DNA of 64,000 nt from Azolla caroliniana (Eukaryota > Polypodiophyta): contig JBHGNT010000013.1 of NCBI GenBank assembly GCA_043228905.1, positions 16,678,001 to 16,742,000 on the forward strand. The letters are read 5' to 3'. The notes beneath the pieces were generated by a model. It was not told where the DNA came from. It was given only the letters and a program-made list of their open reading frames with translations, and made no database searches. Made by a program: the position numbers and the translations under genes. Positions within the stretch are counted from its first letter, which is position 1. Each line of letters starts with the position of its first letter. Positions 13,680-26,400 of this stretch are shown one piece after another.

Positions 13680-14156
13680 CCTTCCTCAAAACCCTGCCTC
13701 CCCGTCCCAGTCCGGCAGCCTAATCACCACCAAGATCAATTCAATTCTCACAACAAGGAGGAGGAGGAGGAGGACCCAACATTCAATCAATCGCTCCAGC
13801 GATTTGAGTGCGGAGGATTGGGGTAAGACGAAGCCGAAGGGGCATGAGGAAGAGGCATCTGACAGACACAGAGAGGGTCTTTCGGGGGCGGCTACAGCGG
13901 ATCGGAGATGTACACCGCACAGAAGAAAGAAATCAGAGACAACAAGAGACAGAGTCTGTCTTCCCTTTGAAAAAAAAAAAAAAAACAGGAGATTGGGATT
14001 CTTTGAGTGCTTTTTAGTATAAAAGCAAACGCAAAGGCAAAAGCAAAAGCAAAGGCAAAGGCGAAGGCAAAAGCAAAAGCAAAAGCAAAGGCAATGGCAT
14101 GAATATGAATGAATGAATGACTCTTTATGTTCAAGAACATTACTAAAGAACATTGC

Positions 14157-14190
<34 letters not shown>
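13680..14190. repeat. XBAT32-like 5' leader/promoter with simple repeats
   Basis: Directly upstream of the start codon there is a GGA triplet run (about 13757-13775), an A run at 13971-13985, a hexamer-like array of AAAGCA/AAGGCA units (about 14025-14095) and a GA run (14161-14188). On the gene's strand these are CT-, T- and TGC-rich, as in many plant 5' leaders. The long open frames across the region encode single-residue runs and are not genes. Confidence 0.6.
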
Positions 14191-14192
<2 letters not shown>

Positions 14193-14257
14193 ATTATGGA
14201 TCGAACTAATGATGGTCAAAAGAATAAAAAGGTTAAAGGAAACGAATGGATTAAGGG

Positions 14258-14595
14258 TGCTTAACCACAACGGCTACCCCTGAGCGAAGGACACAAATAC
14301 CATAAGTATCCCGTACCACTACCGAATATTACCTTATGTTATACCCTGGTTAACGAAATAATGGATCCCAAGAAGAGAGGTTAGCCTCACCAATAGAGTC
14401 TCGACAACGTCTCGAGATATTGTAATGACGGGGGTAGGTGTCCCCTTTATATAGCTCCCTAACCAACATGTGTTCCCATGTGTCATAGGTTCATATAGTT
14501 TTATCCCAGTTCCTAGGATAACCTGTTTCTGACTATCTTACCCTTAACCCATTAAAATTAGCTACAAAATTGGTTTGTAAGGTATGCTTACAACA
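14258..14595 (-). repeat. Possible solo LTR
   Basis: On the minus strand the segment starts TGTTGTAAGC at 14595, has a clear TATATAAAGG box near 14445-14455 and ends GGTTAAGCA near 14258. The layout resembles a short LTR promoter. I found no convincing target-site duplication and no second copy in the window, so this is tentative. Confidence 0.35.
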
Positions 14596-17500
14596 CGCAC
14601 GCACACATTTTATTATTATCTTTAGAGGTCAAATATGACAAATGAGACAAAAATTATAACATTTTCATGTAATGCACGTGAAAGTGAGTAGCGGCTCTCA
14701 ATATTCAAAACCTTTACTAATGAATGTCTCAATTGAGAGTGAGTGCACAATATGCTTGAGAAATTCATGCAAGGATTGGGTTTGGTTGAAGATGTGTGGA
14801 AAGCATAGTTGAATGTGATCAAAGGCAAGGCATTATATCAAATTGTGATACTCAAACTTGTGTACAATCAACTACTAAAAACTCCTAAGAGATATAAGGA
14901 GGGAGGGATTATCCCTTAATCCAATCCATTCAGTGAGTGTATTGTATGTATGTATGTATATATATATATATATATATATATGTTGCATTGTAGTGTCAAG
15001 AATGTCTCCGCCCCTCTCTCGCAAATCATCTTATTGTGCCATCTTCATTCATTTCCATGAGAAGTTCCTAATGATGGTGTGGGTTGGATTGGTCAGGATT
15101 TTTCTTGTTGTTTTTAGGCTACGAGAGTATTGGGGAATACATGTTGGCACCATATCATGTTTCAAATGGTGAGCACCATGTCTACAAATTCTCTCTTGAA
15201 TTGAAATCTCAAAGTATTATTGCTTCATGGATGGTTTAAAATTTTGCTTTGATCTATCTATAGTTGTGAATTCTGTAATATCAAATCCTATGTTAGGCAT
15301 TTGTGACCACTGACTCCAACTCATTTTCATGATATCATCAATTGATACCTTGACCCTCATAAAACCTAGACATTTCTTGATCTTGCTTCAGATCCCTTCT
15401 CAAGTAGCTCATATACTTGATCTTATACCTAAATTCGAATGTGCATACATTCTAGACATTTTAGTTTTTGTGTTCCCACTACATGAATCGTCTAAAGGAA
15501 CATTTTTCTCTTCCAACAAGCGAAATCGCTAAACATTTGCATTTACATTTTCACGAGTATTAAGGAATTTATGACCATTGACAAATCCAAGTTCCCTCTT
15601 TTATGGTATATGAAATGGTATACTCTTAATCTATTTTTCTCTTTTACATCCTAAATTTAAGGCAATAGCTTTATGACTACATTCGTAAGCTTTAGCATAT
15701 TTAGTAGTGGATTGGAATTTTCGTTGTGATGGCAATATATTTATATCCTAGTTGGCTAATTGTTACTTTGCTAACCTTGTGATTATGAATTCAATTTTAA
15801 CCGCATTTACAAATTTCCATTGCTCTCATGCTAATCATACTATTGTGTACCTTTCACTAGTGAAGGCATAAAAGTTTTCTACATTCTACCTCAATTTGGT
15901 TGTTATAACTTGTTTTGCTCGATCTTGATACATGTATAAAATCTTGGCTATCATAGTTTCATCATAAGATTGATGATGGTTGACGTGTGTTAGTGCCAAT
16001 TGGCCTGTTCTATACATGTTTATTTAGGAGCACATTGATATATCTACACGAGCCAATTTGAAAAACAATGTTGGTTGATTCCAAATTCTTGTATCTCTTC
16101 CTGAGAACCCTTGGAATTAGTACCACCGATACCCCCACTGACTCTTCCGAGAAATCGAGATTCATTTATACCTTTCTTGATAGGGAGGAGTTGGACACCA
16201 ATTCTATCCTGATCCTTGTGAAATGAGTAATTTTTATTGGAATCGTTGAAACTCCTAAAAGAATACAGATGTGACCCGTATCACACAAGGATCTCCTATC
16301 ATTATTTTATCCACACACGATCTCATATTATATACATGATTCGCATTAAGTTTATTCACTATAACATTTGTACTTCTCTTGCAATCTTGTTATGTAGGAA
16401 TTTTAGGTTACGACAACATTATATCATAAGATAACAATTAACATATGTTTCTTAATTGTGTATTACTAATATGTTTAGAATTCAAGACTGGATTCATATT
16501 AAAGCTTCTTGGTCAAAATCTGCAAGTATTCATCACAATGAGGCTGAAGAGTTCCTATCACTGCGTTATCAAGGACATTTGAGAAGAAGATGACATATGA
16601 AGATCCTTAGATGGGGCAACTATGCGACCACCAATCTTTACACAAATAAATATCTTTCTAATGTCCATGAGAGACTGATTGTGATCTATGAGATGGGGCA
16701 TAGCCCATGGAAAGATCAAACTTGGATTCCCTCAATGTTATGACTTTGATGCTAGGGTGTAAACCACCAACCCAACAACGAAAGGGATAAAAGAAAGGAT
16801 CTTGTTCCTTCCTATTTGAGCACTCCTTTTTCTTGAAGGAATGGAAAGAACGGTTATCTCCCACTGTAGAGAATAAAATAGAATAGATTTTTTTTTTGTC
16901 CACTAGGAGGCCAATTTTGACCTATAGGACAAAATCAACATATCATCTTAAATGTGTCTCCTTCCTAAGAAGGGGGTCACTACTCTGTAATAAAAATTTG
17001 ATTGTCTGGCTACAGGACAAAATCAACATATCATCTTCTTCATAAGAACGGGGTCACTACTCTGCAATAAAAACTTGATTATTTGGCTGATCCACGAAAG
17101 TGTACACTATGGAAGAAAGAGTCAAGACTAAGTATGAGTTGGGTTATGTGCACCCAAAAGTGCTTGAGGGGAGCAACTCTATTAAATTTGGAAGATCATA
17201 TGGCTGCTTAAAAATTCAGCCTCTCAAAAGGTATGTGTGTTGGCACTCACTTACACGAGAATTATATGTTATTATGTAGAATGAAGATTGAAGCTTCATT
17301 GTAGTATGCTGCCAATTGTGTTCAATCATTTAAAATGCTTAGAATCAGTTACGGTTCAAAACTTAGCACTTACTTAAGATTGGTCAAGGTGGAACTGCCA
17401 AAGTTCAGACAATATGGTAATTCTGTACCAATGCAGGTACTCATGTCTTCATGGCTCCTATATTGGGATGGAAACGAAAGTCTAATGTTTGAATACAATC

Positions 17501-17842
17501 ATTTGGTGAAGTTTTGCTTGGAAACCATGAAAAATGCTATTTTAGTGCCGTGCATGCAAATTATGCCCCTCAAAAATATGTGAACCCGGTTTGTTTCATA
17601 TACCGTCTAATATGATCATATCTGGGAATCATTAATTCCTTTGCCTATTCTTGGGGGCCCAATTCCCAAATCAGGATAAGTTATTCAATAGTGAAAAACG
17701 ATTCTTCTCGTGCACACCAATGTTGTCCACCATAAGTTGATTACGGATAGAGGTTGGTATTTCCAAGGTAAACGAAGAATGGTACCAACAAATCCTTTAT
17801 ACAATATGTATGAAAAGGAAAATAATCAAAGAATTAACATGC
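14596..17842. other. AT-rich intergenic DNA
   Basis: I see no supportable gene. It contains a GTAT/TA microsatellite (about 14943-14982) and a tandem duplication with a period of 88 bp (16927-17014 and 17015 to about 17090; both copies begin GGACAAAATCAACATATC). The open frames are short and resemble nothing I know. The last part should include the PPR gene's 3' UTR. Confidence 0.5.
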
Positions 17843-19948
17843 TTATACAGGGCAAGTTTGTACCTTTACATGAGATAAATGGGATGCACTTGATGCAACC
17901 ACACTCTCGAGAAACTCCATGCATTTAACTTCCGTACAAATTACATTCTCAGATTGGACGATTGTACCACAAGACTCCTCATTTTCAGACTTTAATCGTC
18001 TTGCATCTAGACCTCCATATAACGGAAATGAAGTAATTGCATTTGGAGGAAATTGAGTATTCTGCAGCTTGCATATGTCATTCATGGATTCATGTGCCCC
18101 CTTAGAAAGGCTTAATTCTAGAAGTCCTGCTTTAATGTACATATTCCTTGCCAAATCTTCCTGCCCTCCTTGACATAATGCTATGATAAGTTGACTGTAT
18201 GATGTGGAATCTGGGCTAAAACCATCGGCAATGAGCTGGTGCATCCATCTTTGAGCACCCTTAGCATCACCTGCCTTAGCACAAACTGTAATAAGTGTGT
18301 TGTAGGTAATGAGGGTAAATTTGACATCAGAGTCATGCATCTCGTCAAGCAACTGGTCCAGTTCCTTGTGTTTCTGTGCAGCCCCATACACAGAAATCAT
18401 GATGGTGTAAGCATTTATATTGGGTTTGACTTTGGACGTTTTCATGTGCTCCCAAACTAGCTCTGCTTTCTCTGTTAGACCACCCTTCTCTAAAGTCGAC
18501 AGCAATGCACCATACGAGAGCACATTGGGTTGGTGTCCCTTCTCTATCATCTTTTGCAGAATGTCAACAGCTGATTTCGGGTCCACTCTGGTAGCACAGG
18601 CAACTAAAGAAGTGTCCCACGCAAAGCGATCAGGTACAATGCCATGTGCTTCCATCTTCTCCAGGAGCTGCACGTTCCAACTGGAAGTGCCCCTTGTCTT
18701 AGAAGCCGCCAGCAAAATGTTGAAGTGAGACCTTATTATGGAATATGACTCTGCATCAGGCTGCGGCCCATCTCTTCCCATGGTTTCAAACACCTCCAAC
18801 GCAGCCCACCATTTCTTCCATTTGCCCATGAACTTCATCACATGATTGCATATTCGAACATCTAATGGAAGGCTACATTTCCTTCTCCGTGCTAGCACAT
18901 ATTTCGCTATTCTATAATCCATCTTTCTTGACCCACAATCCCATAGAATATTATCGTAGTGCTGAGGCGAGAAATCTAAACTGCTTGCATCCGCCATTTC
19001 AAGAAGACCTATTACATAATCAGGACCTTTATCCGCAAGCACTGCAACGGACACCATTCCCGCATGAAAGGAAGCTACCTCTTCTCTCAGCTCTTCAATG
19101 GCATCATTCATTCCAGCCTTTACAAGTATATCCTTTGCTGATCTGTATGTTTGTAGTGCACTCGCTACATCAGATGCCTCAGTCGAACCCCACAAAAGGG
19201 CTCTGAAAGTGGCATGATTTGGATTCAGCCCATTGTTTGTCAGCTCTTGAAAGACATTCATGGCTTCAGAGCGAAGATGTTGACGCTCGTAACACTCAAT
19301 CATGTTATTATACGTAACAAGATTCGGCTGAATGTTGTGCTTCTGCATTTGTTCCATGACATAGCTGAAATGCTCTAAATTACCCCCACGAGCTTTCAAG
19401 ACACCGAGAAGGCTACTGTAGATGTACACATTGGGAAGCTCAGGGTGTGACAGGAGAAGCCACTGGAAAAGGAAGAAGGCGACATGGGGTTTCTTCAATT
19501 GTCCAAGCTTCTGGATGACACTAGTGTAGACATGGGCAGGGAAATAGAGGTGTTGCAAGGCTGCATCCACATCATTCACATCTTGGGCATCCTGGAGGCA
19601 GTGGGCAATGGCACGGCCAACAGGCTTATAGTCTGTACTGGGTTTATAACCATGGTCTGCACTAATGGTGCTGGGCGTGGGATCTTGATCAGAATGGAGC
19701 TGTTTCTCGAGCTCCATGGCGGCATGGATCTGCTCCAGAAGTGCACGCTGCTGGGATGGAACCGTCGTCCTAGCACTTTCTACAGTTGAGATCAGAGTGG
19801 TGGACAGGGTGGGACAGACATCCCCATCGGAGAGAGGAGTGATGCTCTGTGCCCCCAAGTTACAGTAGGAGGCCCTGAAGCGGACCTTGAATGTGGATAT
19901 GGAGACCTTGTTGGGTGAGGAATAGAATACCTGTTGTTTTTGTGGCAC

Positions 19949-19982
<34 letters not shown>

Positions 19983-20011
19983 TAAGGAGCAGCAGCAAGA
20001 GCCATATCCAT
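17843..20011 (-). CDS. P-class pentatricopeptide-repeat protein, probably chloroplast (LPE1-like)
   Basis: This is an intronless frame of about 722 residues from the ATG at 20011; the frame stays open to another ATG at 20185 (780 residues). I prefer 20011 because the N-terminus then reads as an organelle transit peptide (ALAAAPYV, ten histidines from a CAT run, then SSPNKVSISTFKVRFRA), while the upstream addition is hydrophobic. PPR motifs of about 35 residues run from roughly residue 190 to 630, for example YNNMIECYERQHLRSEAMNV, LSYGALLSTLEKGGLTEKAE, NAYTIMISVYGAAQKHKELD and ITYNTLITVCAKAGDAKGAQ. The last repeats and the SYGALLS...EKG segment recall Arabidopsis LPE1, which binds psbA mRNA, but this assignment is from memory. 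P-class PPRs bind specific organellar RNAs for stability or translation. No E or DYW editing domain is present. Confidence 0.85.
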
Positions 20012-20185
20012 CTCAGAGGCACAGATGCTCAGGCGTGGAAAGGATAGGACAGATCGACATGATGATGAGCAAAAACGCCAAGAGGAACCATATCCATGGA
20101 TCTCACACAGAAAGTAGAGAAGAACGAATATGGAAAGGATAGGTAGCACATAGATATGTATGGTATGTGTGTAACAAGTGTACAT

Positions 20186-23100
20186 GTAGTAGCTCGTGTC
20201 TATTATGCATCAAATCATAAATAGGGCTGGCGAGGGAATCGCGGCCACGGACACTGCAGGCAGGTTGCTCAGAGGAAGGCGTGTGCACAATCGGCACCGT
20301 CCGATTTGGATAAGAAAGAACGCACGAAAAAAAAATCTGTCTGAGGTCGCCCAACTCTGTTAGTAGTCACCCAACCCTGACCATGGTAGGTTGTGCGCCA
20401 CCACCCAAGTATTTTACAACAATAGATGAAATACAATAATACTAAAATGTAATGGTTTAGTGCTTAGAGTTATTTTGTTTGCTTAGTAGGTGCAAGTTTC
20501 AAATCTCTTTTCCTTTCTTATTGAGAAGAGGGTTTATTTTGCTTATTGGTCAATTTTGCTATCATTTAGGATTTCTTCTTCTTCAACTTCTTCCTTTTTT
20601 AGGGTTTTGGGATTTTAGCACACAAAGCATCACAATTTATACACAACACATAGTTGAGAAATGATTCAGGCCATACCTCCCCTTATTGGGTATTGTTTCA
20701 GCCCAATCATTATCAAAGTCTATTTACGTCTTCAACGTACTGGCCATCTATACACAAAAGTTTCAATACCCGAAATTATGGTAATCTTCAAAAAACCACA
20801 AATATCTCCAATGCATCGATTACATGCAATCGGGATCTAAACCCTAATGTAAACCCAGATACAACCATCATCCATCCAAATGCACAGAACCAAGAATATT
20901 CAGATGTCATCAAATGCTCGAATCCATAATCAATAACATCTTAACATTTACCCTAAAACCAAAAAAGTTTCATAGTTTCTATTCTTGTACCCAAAAAAAG
21001 TAAGAATCATTAAAATACATACCTCTTGTGATAGGTTTTGCGGATCGGATGTGGATGCAAGTGATTGGCAGGTGCTTGTCGATGACAAGTGGTGCTCGAG
21101 GCAGATTCTTCCCTCCTAAAACCCTAGTGCTCTATTTGAAAAATAGATGAAAATGATAGGCATCAAGGTTTTTATAGTCAACAAAAATAATGAGTAGGGC
21201 TCTTGCATCAAGCGAGTCGGGCTCCTCAGGCTCCTACATAATATGAGTCAATCTCCCCAAAACATCTTTTTTATTTTCCACATCGTACGGTGCATATCGT
21301 AATCACCCTTAGGTGACTGGCCTGCAATGTCCGTGCTCGTGATTCCCTCGTTTGCCCTCTTTAATATATGGTAGTAGTTAGACACGTCAATGTATGGTAT
21401 GCGCCTTTAGACCTGCCATATCATGACAACAATGTGGACTAGCAACAATCAAATACTTCTTTTGTATTGTTCAAGTAGAAGATACTACTCAATGTTTTAT
21501 ACAATTTCTAATTGCATGTCAAATTCGGAGTTACGTTTCTCAAATTTGGCAAGTTTCATCATGGTATTATTGATACTAAGACACTGAGTGTTTGCACAAA
21601 ATCACATAGGTTGACACCAAAATCAGAGATCTAGACACCATTTCCTATTTTTGAGAAATTGGGTATTGTGTCGTAATTGGGTTATATGCAATGCTTGTTT
21701 ATTTTATGGTAGGCATGGAGTCAAAGCATATCTACGAAATAGAAGGTAACATTCGTGGCAAATTTCTTTATTGGAGCAAGTAATTATTTTTTTCTCATTA
21801 GAGGGTTCGTCTTGCCTATTGGCAATTTGACATGTTCCACTATCCGTATAATGGTGAGCATACTCTATAGTGGTACCATTGTAATGTTCACACATTTATT
21901 AATATAATTGTGTGTTTTCATAGAGAGAGAGAGAGAGAGAGAGAGCACCATCACGGAAGAACTAGCTGATAACTCACAATTTGCTTACTTGATGCTGAAG
22001 AAGTAGTTTTCATTGACATTCTAAGGCATAAGGTAATATTTATAAACTACCCTTCCAAGCGTAAACGGGACATAAGTGTAAGAATCTTAAAGAGTGAAGA
22101 ACTATACAGGTGAAATGATAAACATTTGTTAAGGGTTCGTCCTCGCTATAATCCCTAGAACTAATGCTTACACTTCTCTTTCTCTCCTCAATTACGATCT
22201 TAACTCAAACATCCATCATAAACATTGTGCTTGCTAGCTTGAAGGCTTTTAGGTAAAGGATGGTGTAATGAAAGCTTAGCCATGTTGGTGAGTATGTAAA
22301 TTGCTTGGATCATGGTAAAGTATCACATAAGTTAACTATTTAATGATGTAAAAGTTATTAAGCCATGGAGTAGGATTAGGATTTGATTTCGTAATTAGCT
22401 TGTATGTTAATAGATCGAGAGTGGTTAACACTCATTCTTGCCAATCTTGCCAACACAAGGGTAGATGGTAGTAAATATATACGCCTTTCTATTTCACTGC
22501 AACTCCATAATGTTTATTGCCCAATTGGCTATAATCATGATTGATGTCGACATAATCCAATGCGATGACCACAACCTTACATGTATATGTAAGAAGTGAC
22601 TGTAACTCATGGATATATGTCAAAAGATGAAATGTCTATTAGAAACCAATTTGAAAATTGGTGATTCATAAAGAAGTGTAAATCACAGGAGAAACGATTA
22701 TTATACTATGTGCTAAAGAAATAGATAAATAAGTAAGCTAGAACAATAATCTAGTTTGTTGCAACTTTGCTATTGACTACTTGGCCCTTGCATTGTCATC
22801 TACAATAAAATCCAAAACGCATCGTAGATGGGAACGTCTAATGTCCTAATTCAATGTCTAGAGCATCAAAAGTATGGTGCTACAAAGTCATGTAGTTCCC
22901 TTAGGACTCCATAGTCTTGGGAGTGATGAAATGGTACCGATGAGGTTTGCAAATGTTAAGATTGTATAAGTCAAAAATCGTATACAATTGAAAACAATGA
23001 AGAGAAAAGGGGCGACAAAGGTTTAAATCTATATTTGTGAAATAACATATGTATATCTTTTTAACAAGTGTAGTAACATAACTATCACCTTTATCTAGAA

Positions 23101-24228
23101 AGCTCCATAGTTGTTGGCTTCTCTTTTTCACACCATAAAGTATAAAACTATTTATGAGAAAAAGGCAAGAAGTGGCACCGACTCATTCCACATCCACATT
23201 TATCATTGTGTTTTGTAATTGGCTAGTAAAGTAATGTCTCATGAATCTCTCTCTTAAGTTTGTCAATAACATTGCGATTAGTGTTTGCTTAAACATGGAG
23301 GAGTCAATCAAAACATAACCTCCTTTGAGCCTTTGAGGTTATTCCTCCTCAATATATTATACGAAGACACATAGGGGAACTCATGATGAAAATAACTAGG
23401 TAAAGGAATTAGGAACCATTGTATTACATAAGAAAATTTCTCAGAGGTGTTAATTATGTATATAGTTCCTGTTTCTCGATATATACATCCGCTAGGGTCA
23501 AATTGAAAAACATATTAGAAAATTATATTCGCATTGCATGTTGATTGTCGGATCACTTCTTTCGTTTTCTTGAACGAAAAGTGTGAGGTATGAGCAATAA
23601 AGAAACATAGAAGTTGAAATAGAAAATAATTGCGTCCTTGAACTATTTGTTCAATGCAATGCAATTTAGGTGTGAGCAATAATATTAGCTCAAGGCATAT
23701 CTTATAAGAGAACGTTTTTTCAGAGATCTCATCACCCATGCATTATTGAGCAGTCTATCTTAAATACAATCAGGTCAAACATTATTAAGCAATGTGTATC
23801 CATGATTTTGTGTATAATGCTGCACATGATTACCATCCACATCCTTTACAACATTGTATTTGCTATTTCATCACTCTTTTGCATCCATGGAGAAGGATAT
23901 TATTAAGAGAATTGATAAGCTTAGTAACGAAATGTGAGCAAGCCAACAAACAAACAACCGGATCTTTATACATATCCTTTAATAGAACATTTACTCACTA
24001 TTTATTGACATGCATATGAGGGAATATTCTCTACTGAACACTGATAAATATGGCGAATTCATAACCTTAGTGAAAAAAAGGTGTGAGTTGGATAGATTCT
24101 CTCTATGGTGTTAAACTTGGGGCAAGAATATGTACCACATCAAGTTGTTAAGCCATAGATCTAACCGCCAATTATGCACAGTAGATAAATAAATATACGC
24201 AGACTGCTTCTACGTTCTCGAGGTAGAG
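20186..24228. other. Intergenic DNA between PPR and lectin kinase genes
   Basis: I see no coding gene. It contains PPR upstream sequence, a GA run at about 21923-21945 and the first copy of the direct repeat listed at 22993-23715. The right end holds the lectin kinase 3' flank. Confidence 0.5.
22993..23715. repeat. Direct repeat copy 1 (about 0.7 kb) downstream of the lectin kinase gene
   Basis: This is similar over its whole length to 27788-28448, in the same orientation. Shared blocks include GAAAGCTCCATAGTTGTTGG, GATTAGTGTTTGCTTAAA and CAATGCAATTTAGGTGTGAG. Copy 1 has extra bases near 23345-23400. It has no coding potential, no clear terminal inverted repeats and no target duplication that I can see. 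Confidence 0.85.
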
Positions 24229-26400
24229 TTAGCTTGTGTTGTAAGTGTTACTAGAGCCAAGAGATTGGGACGAGGTATAGTGGTCATTAGCATAACTAGA
24301 GAGAGATGTCGTAGACTTGATTCCATCGAGAAACCCGGGATGGTGAAGTATATAAGCGCCGGGGTATGGGGGCCTTGATGGGCCAAGGGGCATTACTACT
24401 CCATGTTGTAGGGTATGGAGCACTTCTTGCATTTCGGGTCGTGCCTCGGGGATCAGATGGCAACACTTGAGCGCGACATGTAGGATGCACCTCCAAATTG
24501 TGGTGTCCACCTCCCCATCAATCATCTCCATCCGTGGATCCAACGCCTTCATTAATGCGCCACTCTCGTGCTTCGACCACACCCAATTGAGTAGAACCCG
24601 CTCCTCGGTTAGATCGAAGCTTAGGTCGATGACCCGACGGCCACATGCCACCTCTAGCGCGAGCACGCCGTAGCTATACACGTCCACTTTGCTGGTCGGT
24701 GTGCGTGTGAACACGACCTCGGGCGCGGTGTATCCGGGCGTGCCGGCGGCGGTCATTGTTTGGGTCATGTGGTTGTCATCCTTGAGGAGGCGTAGAAGCC
24801 CGAAGTCGCCCAGCTTGGCCACAAAATCGGACGTGAGCAGCACGTTGGCGGCCTTCACATCCCGGTGCACCGCCCCGGCCCCATGCAGATGGCTAAGAGC
24901 TTCTGCCACTCCCTTCAGGATCTCTACCCTAGTCTCACTCCTCAAAACACCAGCTGTGTTGTCCTTCCTGCTGCTGAACAGGCGGTCCGCCAGGCTTCCA
25001 TTGCTCATGAATTGGTACACCAACATGGCCTCCCCTTTCTCGTAGCACCATCCTTTGAGCTCCACCAGGCGTGGGTGCTGCAGCTTGTTGATCATATTGA
25101 TCTCCGAGAAGAACTCATCACTCTTTCTCAGCCCCTCTTTGTTCAACCGCTTCACCGCCACTTCTTCGTACACCATCGAACCTTTCTTGCCAGTCTGCTG
25201 CGTTACTAATAATCTCCCCTTGTAGACCGTGCTGTATCCGCCGCGCCCCACTCTGGCCTTGTCGTGGAAGCCCTGGGTGGCCTTCCATAGCTGCTTGTAA
25301 GTGTATCGCGGCATAGCGGCTGGAACAAGCACATCATTCGGAATGAGCGCAAGCTCCGTAATTTGATCTCCATGAGGTGAATGGCAGCATCTTTTCCGAT
25401 AAGCTATTACCGCCACGAGCACTACGATGGCCGCTACGACGCCAATGACACTAGCTGGAATGATAATACGTTCTGTGTTGGCTGGATTCGGCTTCGGTGA
25501 AGGTTGTGTGGTTAGTGACAAAAACCAGGAGAAGACTACACATCCTTGGTAGCGTCCGCCTGTGGTTGCGGACAGGCCGACAAATAGTGGTGGGGAATCG
25601 AGGAAGACGGTAGAGAGGTCATAAGTCAAGTTGAGGAGGGGATCGGGGGGCCGAGTTACGGTATCGGGTATCATATTATTAATGTTGACCATGCGGAGCT
25701 CGATGGATGTATTGGCAGCATAGTAATCCACCCACACCATGAAAGAGGAGTTCTTGTAGAGATCGAGATCCGGATGCGGTGAAGAAGAGTTGAGATTGAC
25801 TGTGGCAGTTGAGATGAGGCTGTTGATGTCGATCCCGGCGTGGTTGCTGTTGGGATCCTGCAGCTCCACATTCATGTAGTTGTCGAGTTCTACTGCAAAG
25901 AGATGGCGAGATGGATCGGTCACATTGTAGCTGTCATTGGAGGTGAGGCCCAGCATCATGCCCAAGCTACTTTGAGGAACGGTGTTATGAGGCGAGATAA
26001 AGAAGGCCATGCCATCTCCTGCAAACCCTACTCCGTCGGGAGCAGGAACGGATAATTCCTGGTAAGGAGTAATGAGCCGGAACTGGAAGGAGGTGCTGAA
26101 GGAGGTGATGTTGGTCTCCCATTGGAAGGAGACATCGTAGAGGAGCCAGCCCGTCTGTCTGTCCATCTCGTTCGGTTGCTGTTCGTTAGGGTCGGGTGTG
26201 AGCCAAATGGTGCCATCGCTTTTCAAAGAGGTAGCGTTTAGTTGGACAAGGTTAGAGGGCAGAGTTTTGTCTGTTTGAGCATAGCTAAACCTAAACTCAG
26301 CTTCAACAATGGCGCCATGGAATGCAGCAGTATATATCATCAGGAGGAGGAGGAGGTGCATGGAAATCAGTGTTGTAGTCATAGCCATGGCCATGGACAT
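24229..26400 (-). CDS. L-type lectin receptor-like kinase, 723 aa
   Basis: This is a single-exon gene starting at the ATG of 26400; the in-frame TTG further upstream is not a likely start. Order: signal peptide (about 1-34, core LLLLLMIYTAAF), legume-lectin domain (about 35-300) with GDGMAFFI, AVELDNYMN and the metal-site region NHAGIDINS, a transmembrane helix (about 312-335), and a cytosolic Ser/Thr kinase. Kinase landmarks: GRGGYSTVYKG (about 383), VAVKRL lysine (about 415), HRDVKAANVLL (about 512), DFG (about 530), AAGTPGYTAPEV and the final CGRRV arginine region. All catalytic residues are present, and it is an RD kinase. LecRKs sit in the plasma membrane and act in perception of extracellular signals and in immunity. 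The ligand cannot be told from sequence. It is intronless, as is usual for the family. Confidence 0.95.
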   Translation of the reverse strand: MSMAMAMTTTLISMHLLLLLMIYTAAFHGAIVEAEFRFSYAQTDKTLPSNLVQLNATSLKSDGTIWLTPDPNEQQPNEMDRQTGWLLYDVSFQWETNITSFSTSFQFRLITPYQELSVPAPDGVGFAGDGMAFFISPHNTVPQSSLGMMLGLTSNDSYNVTDPSRHLFAVELDNYMNVELQDPNSNHAGIDINSLISTATVNLNSSSPHPDLDLYKNSSFMVWVDYYAANTSIELRMVNINNMIPDTVTRPPDPLLNLTYDLSTVFLDSPPLFVGLSATTGGRYQGCVVFSWFLSLTTQPSPKPNPANTERIIIPASVIGVVAAIVVLVAVIAYRKRCCHSPHGDQITELALIPNDVLVPAAMPRYTYKQLWKATQGFHDKARVGRGGYSTVYKGRLLVTQQTGKKGSMVYEEVAVKRLNKEGLRKSDEFFSEINMINKLQHPRLVELKGWCYEKGEAMLVYQFMSNGSLADRLFSSRKDNTAGVLRSETRVEILKGVAEALSHLHGAGAVHRDVKAANVLLTSDFVAKLGDFGLLRLLKDDNHMTQTMTAAGTPGYTAPEVVFTRTPTSKVDVYSYGVLALEVACGRRVIDLSFDLTEERVLLNWVWSKHESGALMKALDPRMEMIDGEVDTTIWRCILHVALKCCHLIPEARPEMQEVLHTLQHGVVMPLGPSRPPYPGAYILHHPGFLDGIKSTTSLSSYANDHYTSSQSLGSSNTYNTS

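Noticed and set aside
13686-14270. 194-codon minus-strand frame upstream of XBAT32-like
   Set aside because: It is composed of Leu/Ser and Phe/Cys/Leu runs from CT and AAGGCA repeats and overlaps the leader; there is no family resemblance.
20012-20185. Upstream ATG extension of the PPR protein by 58 residues
   Set aside because: The addition is hydrophobic (IYVLPILSIFVLLYF) and does not suit a PPR transit peptide. It cannot be excluded, since the frame is open.
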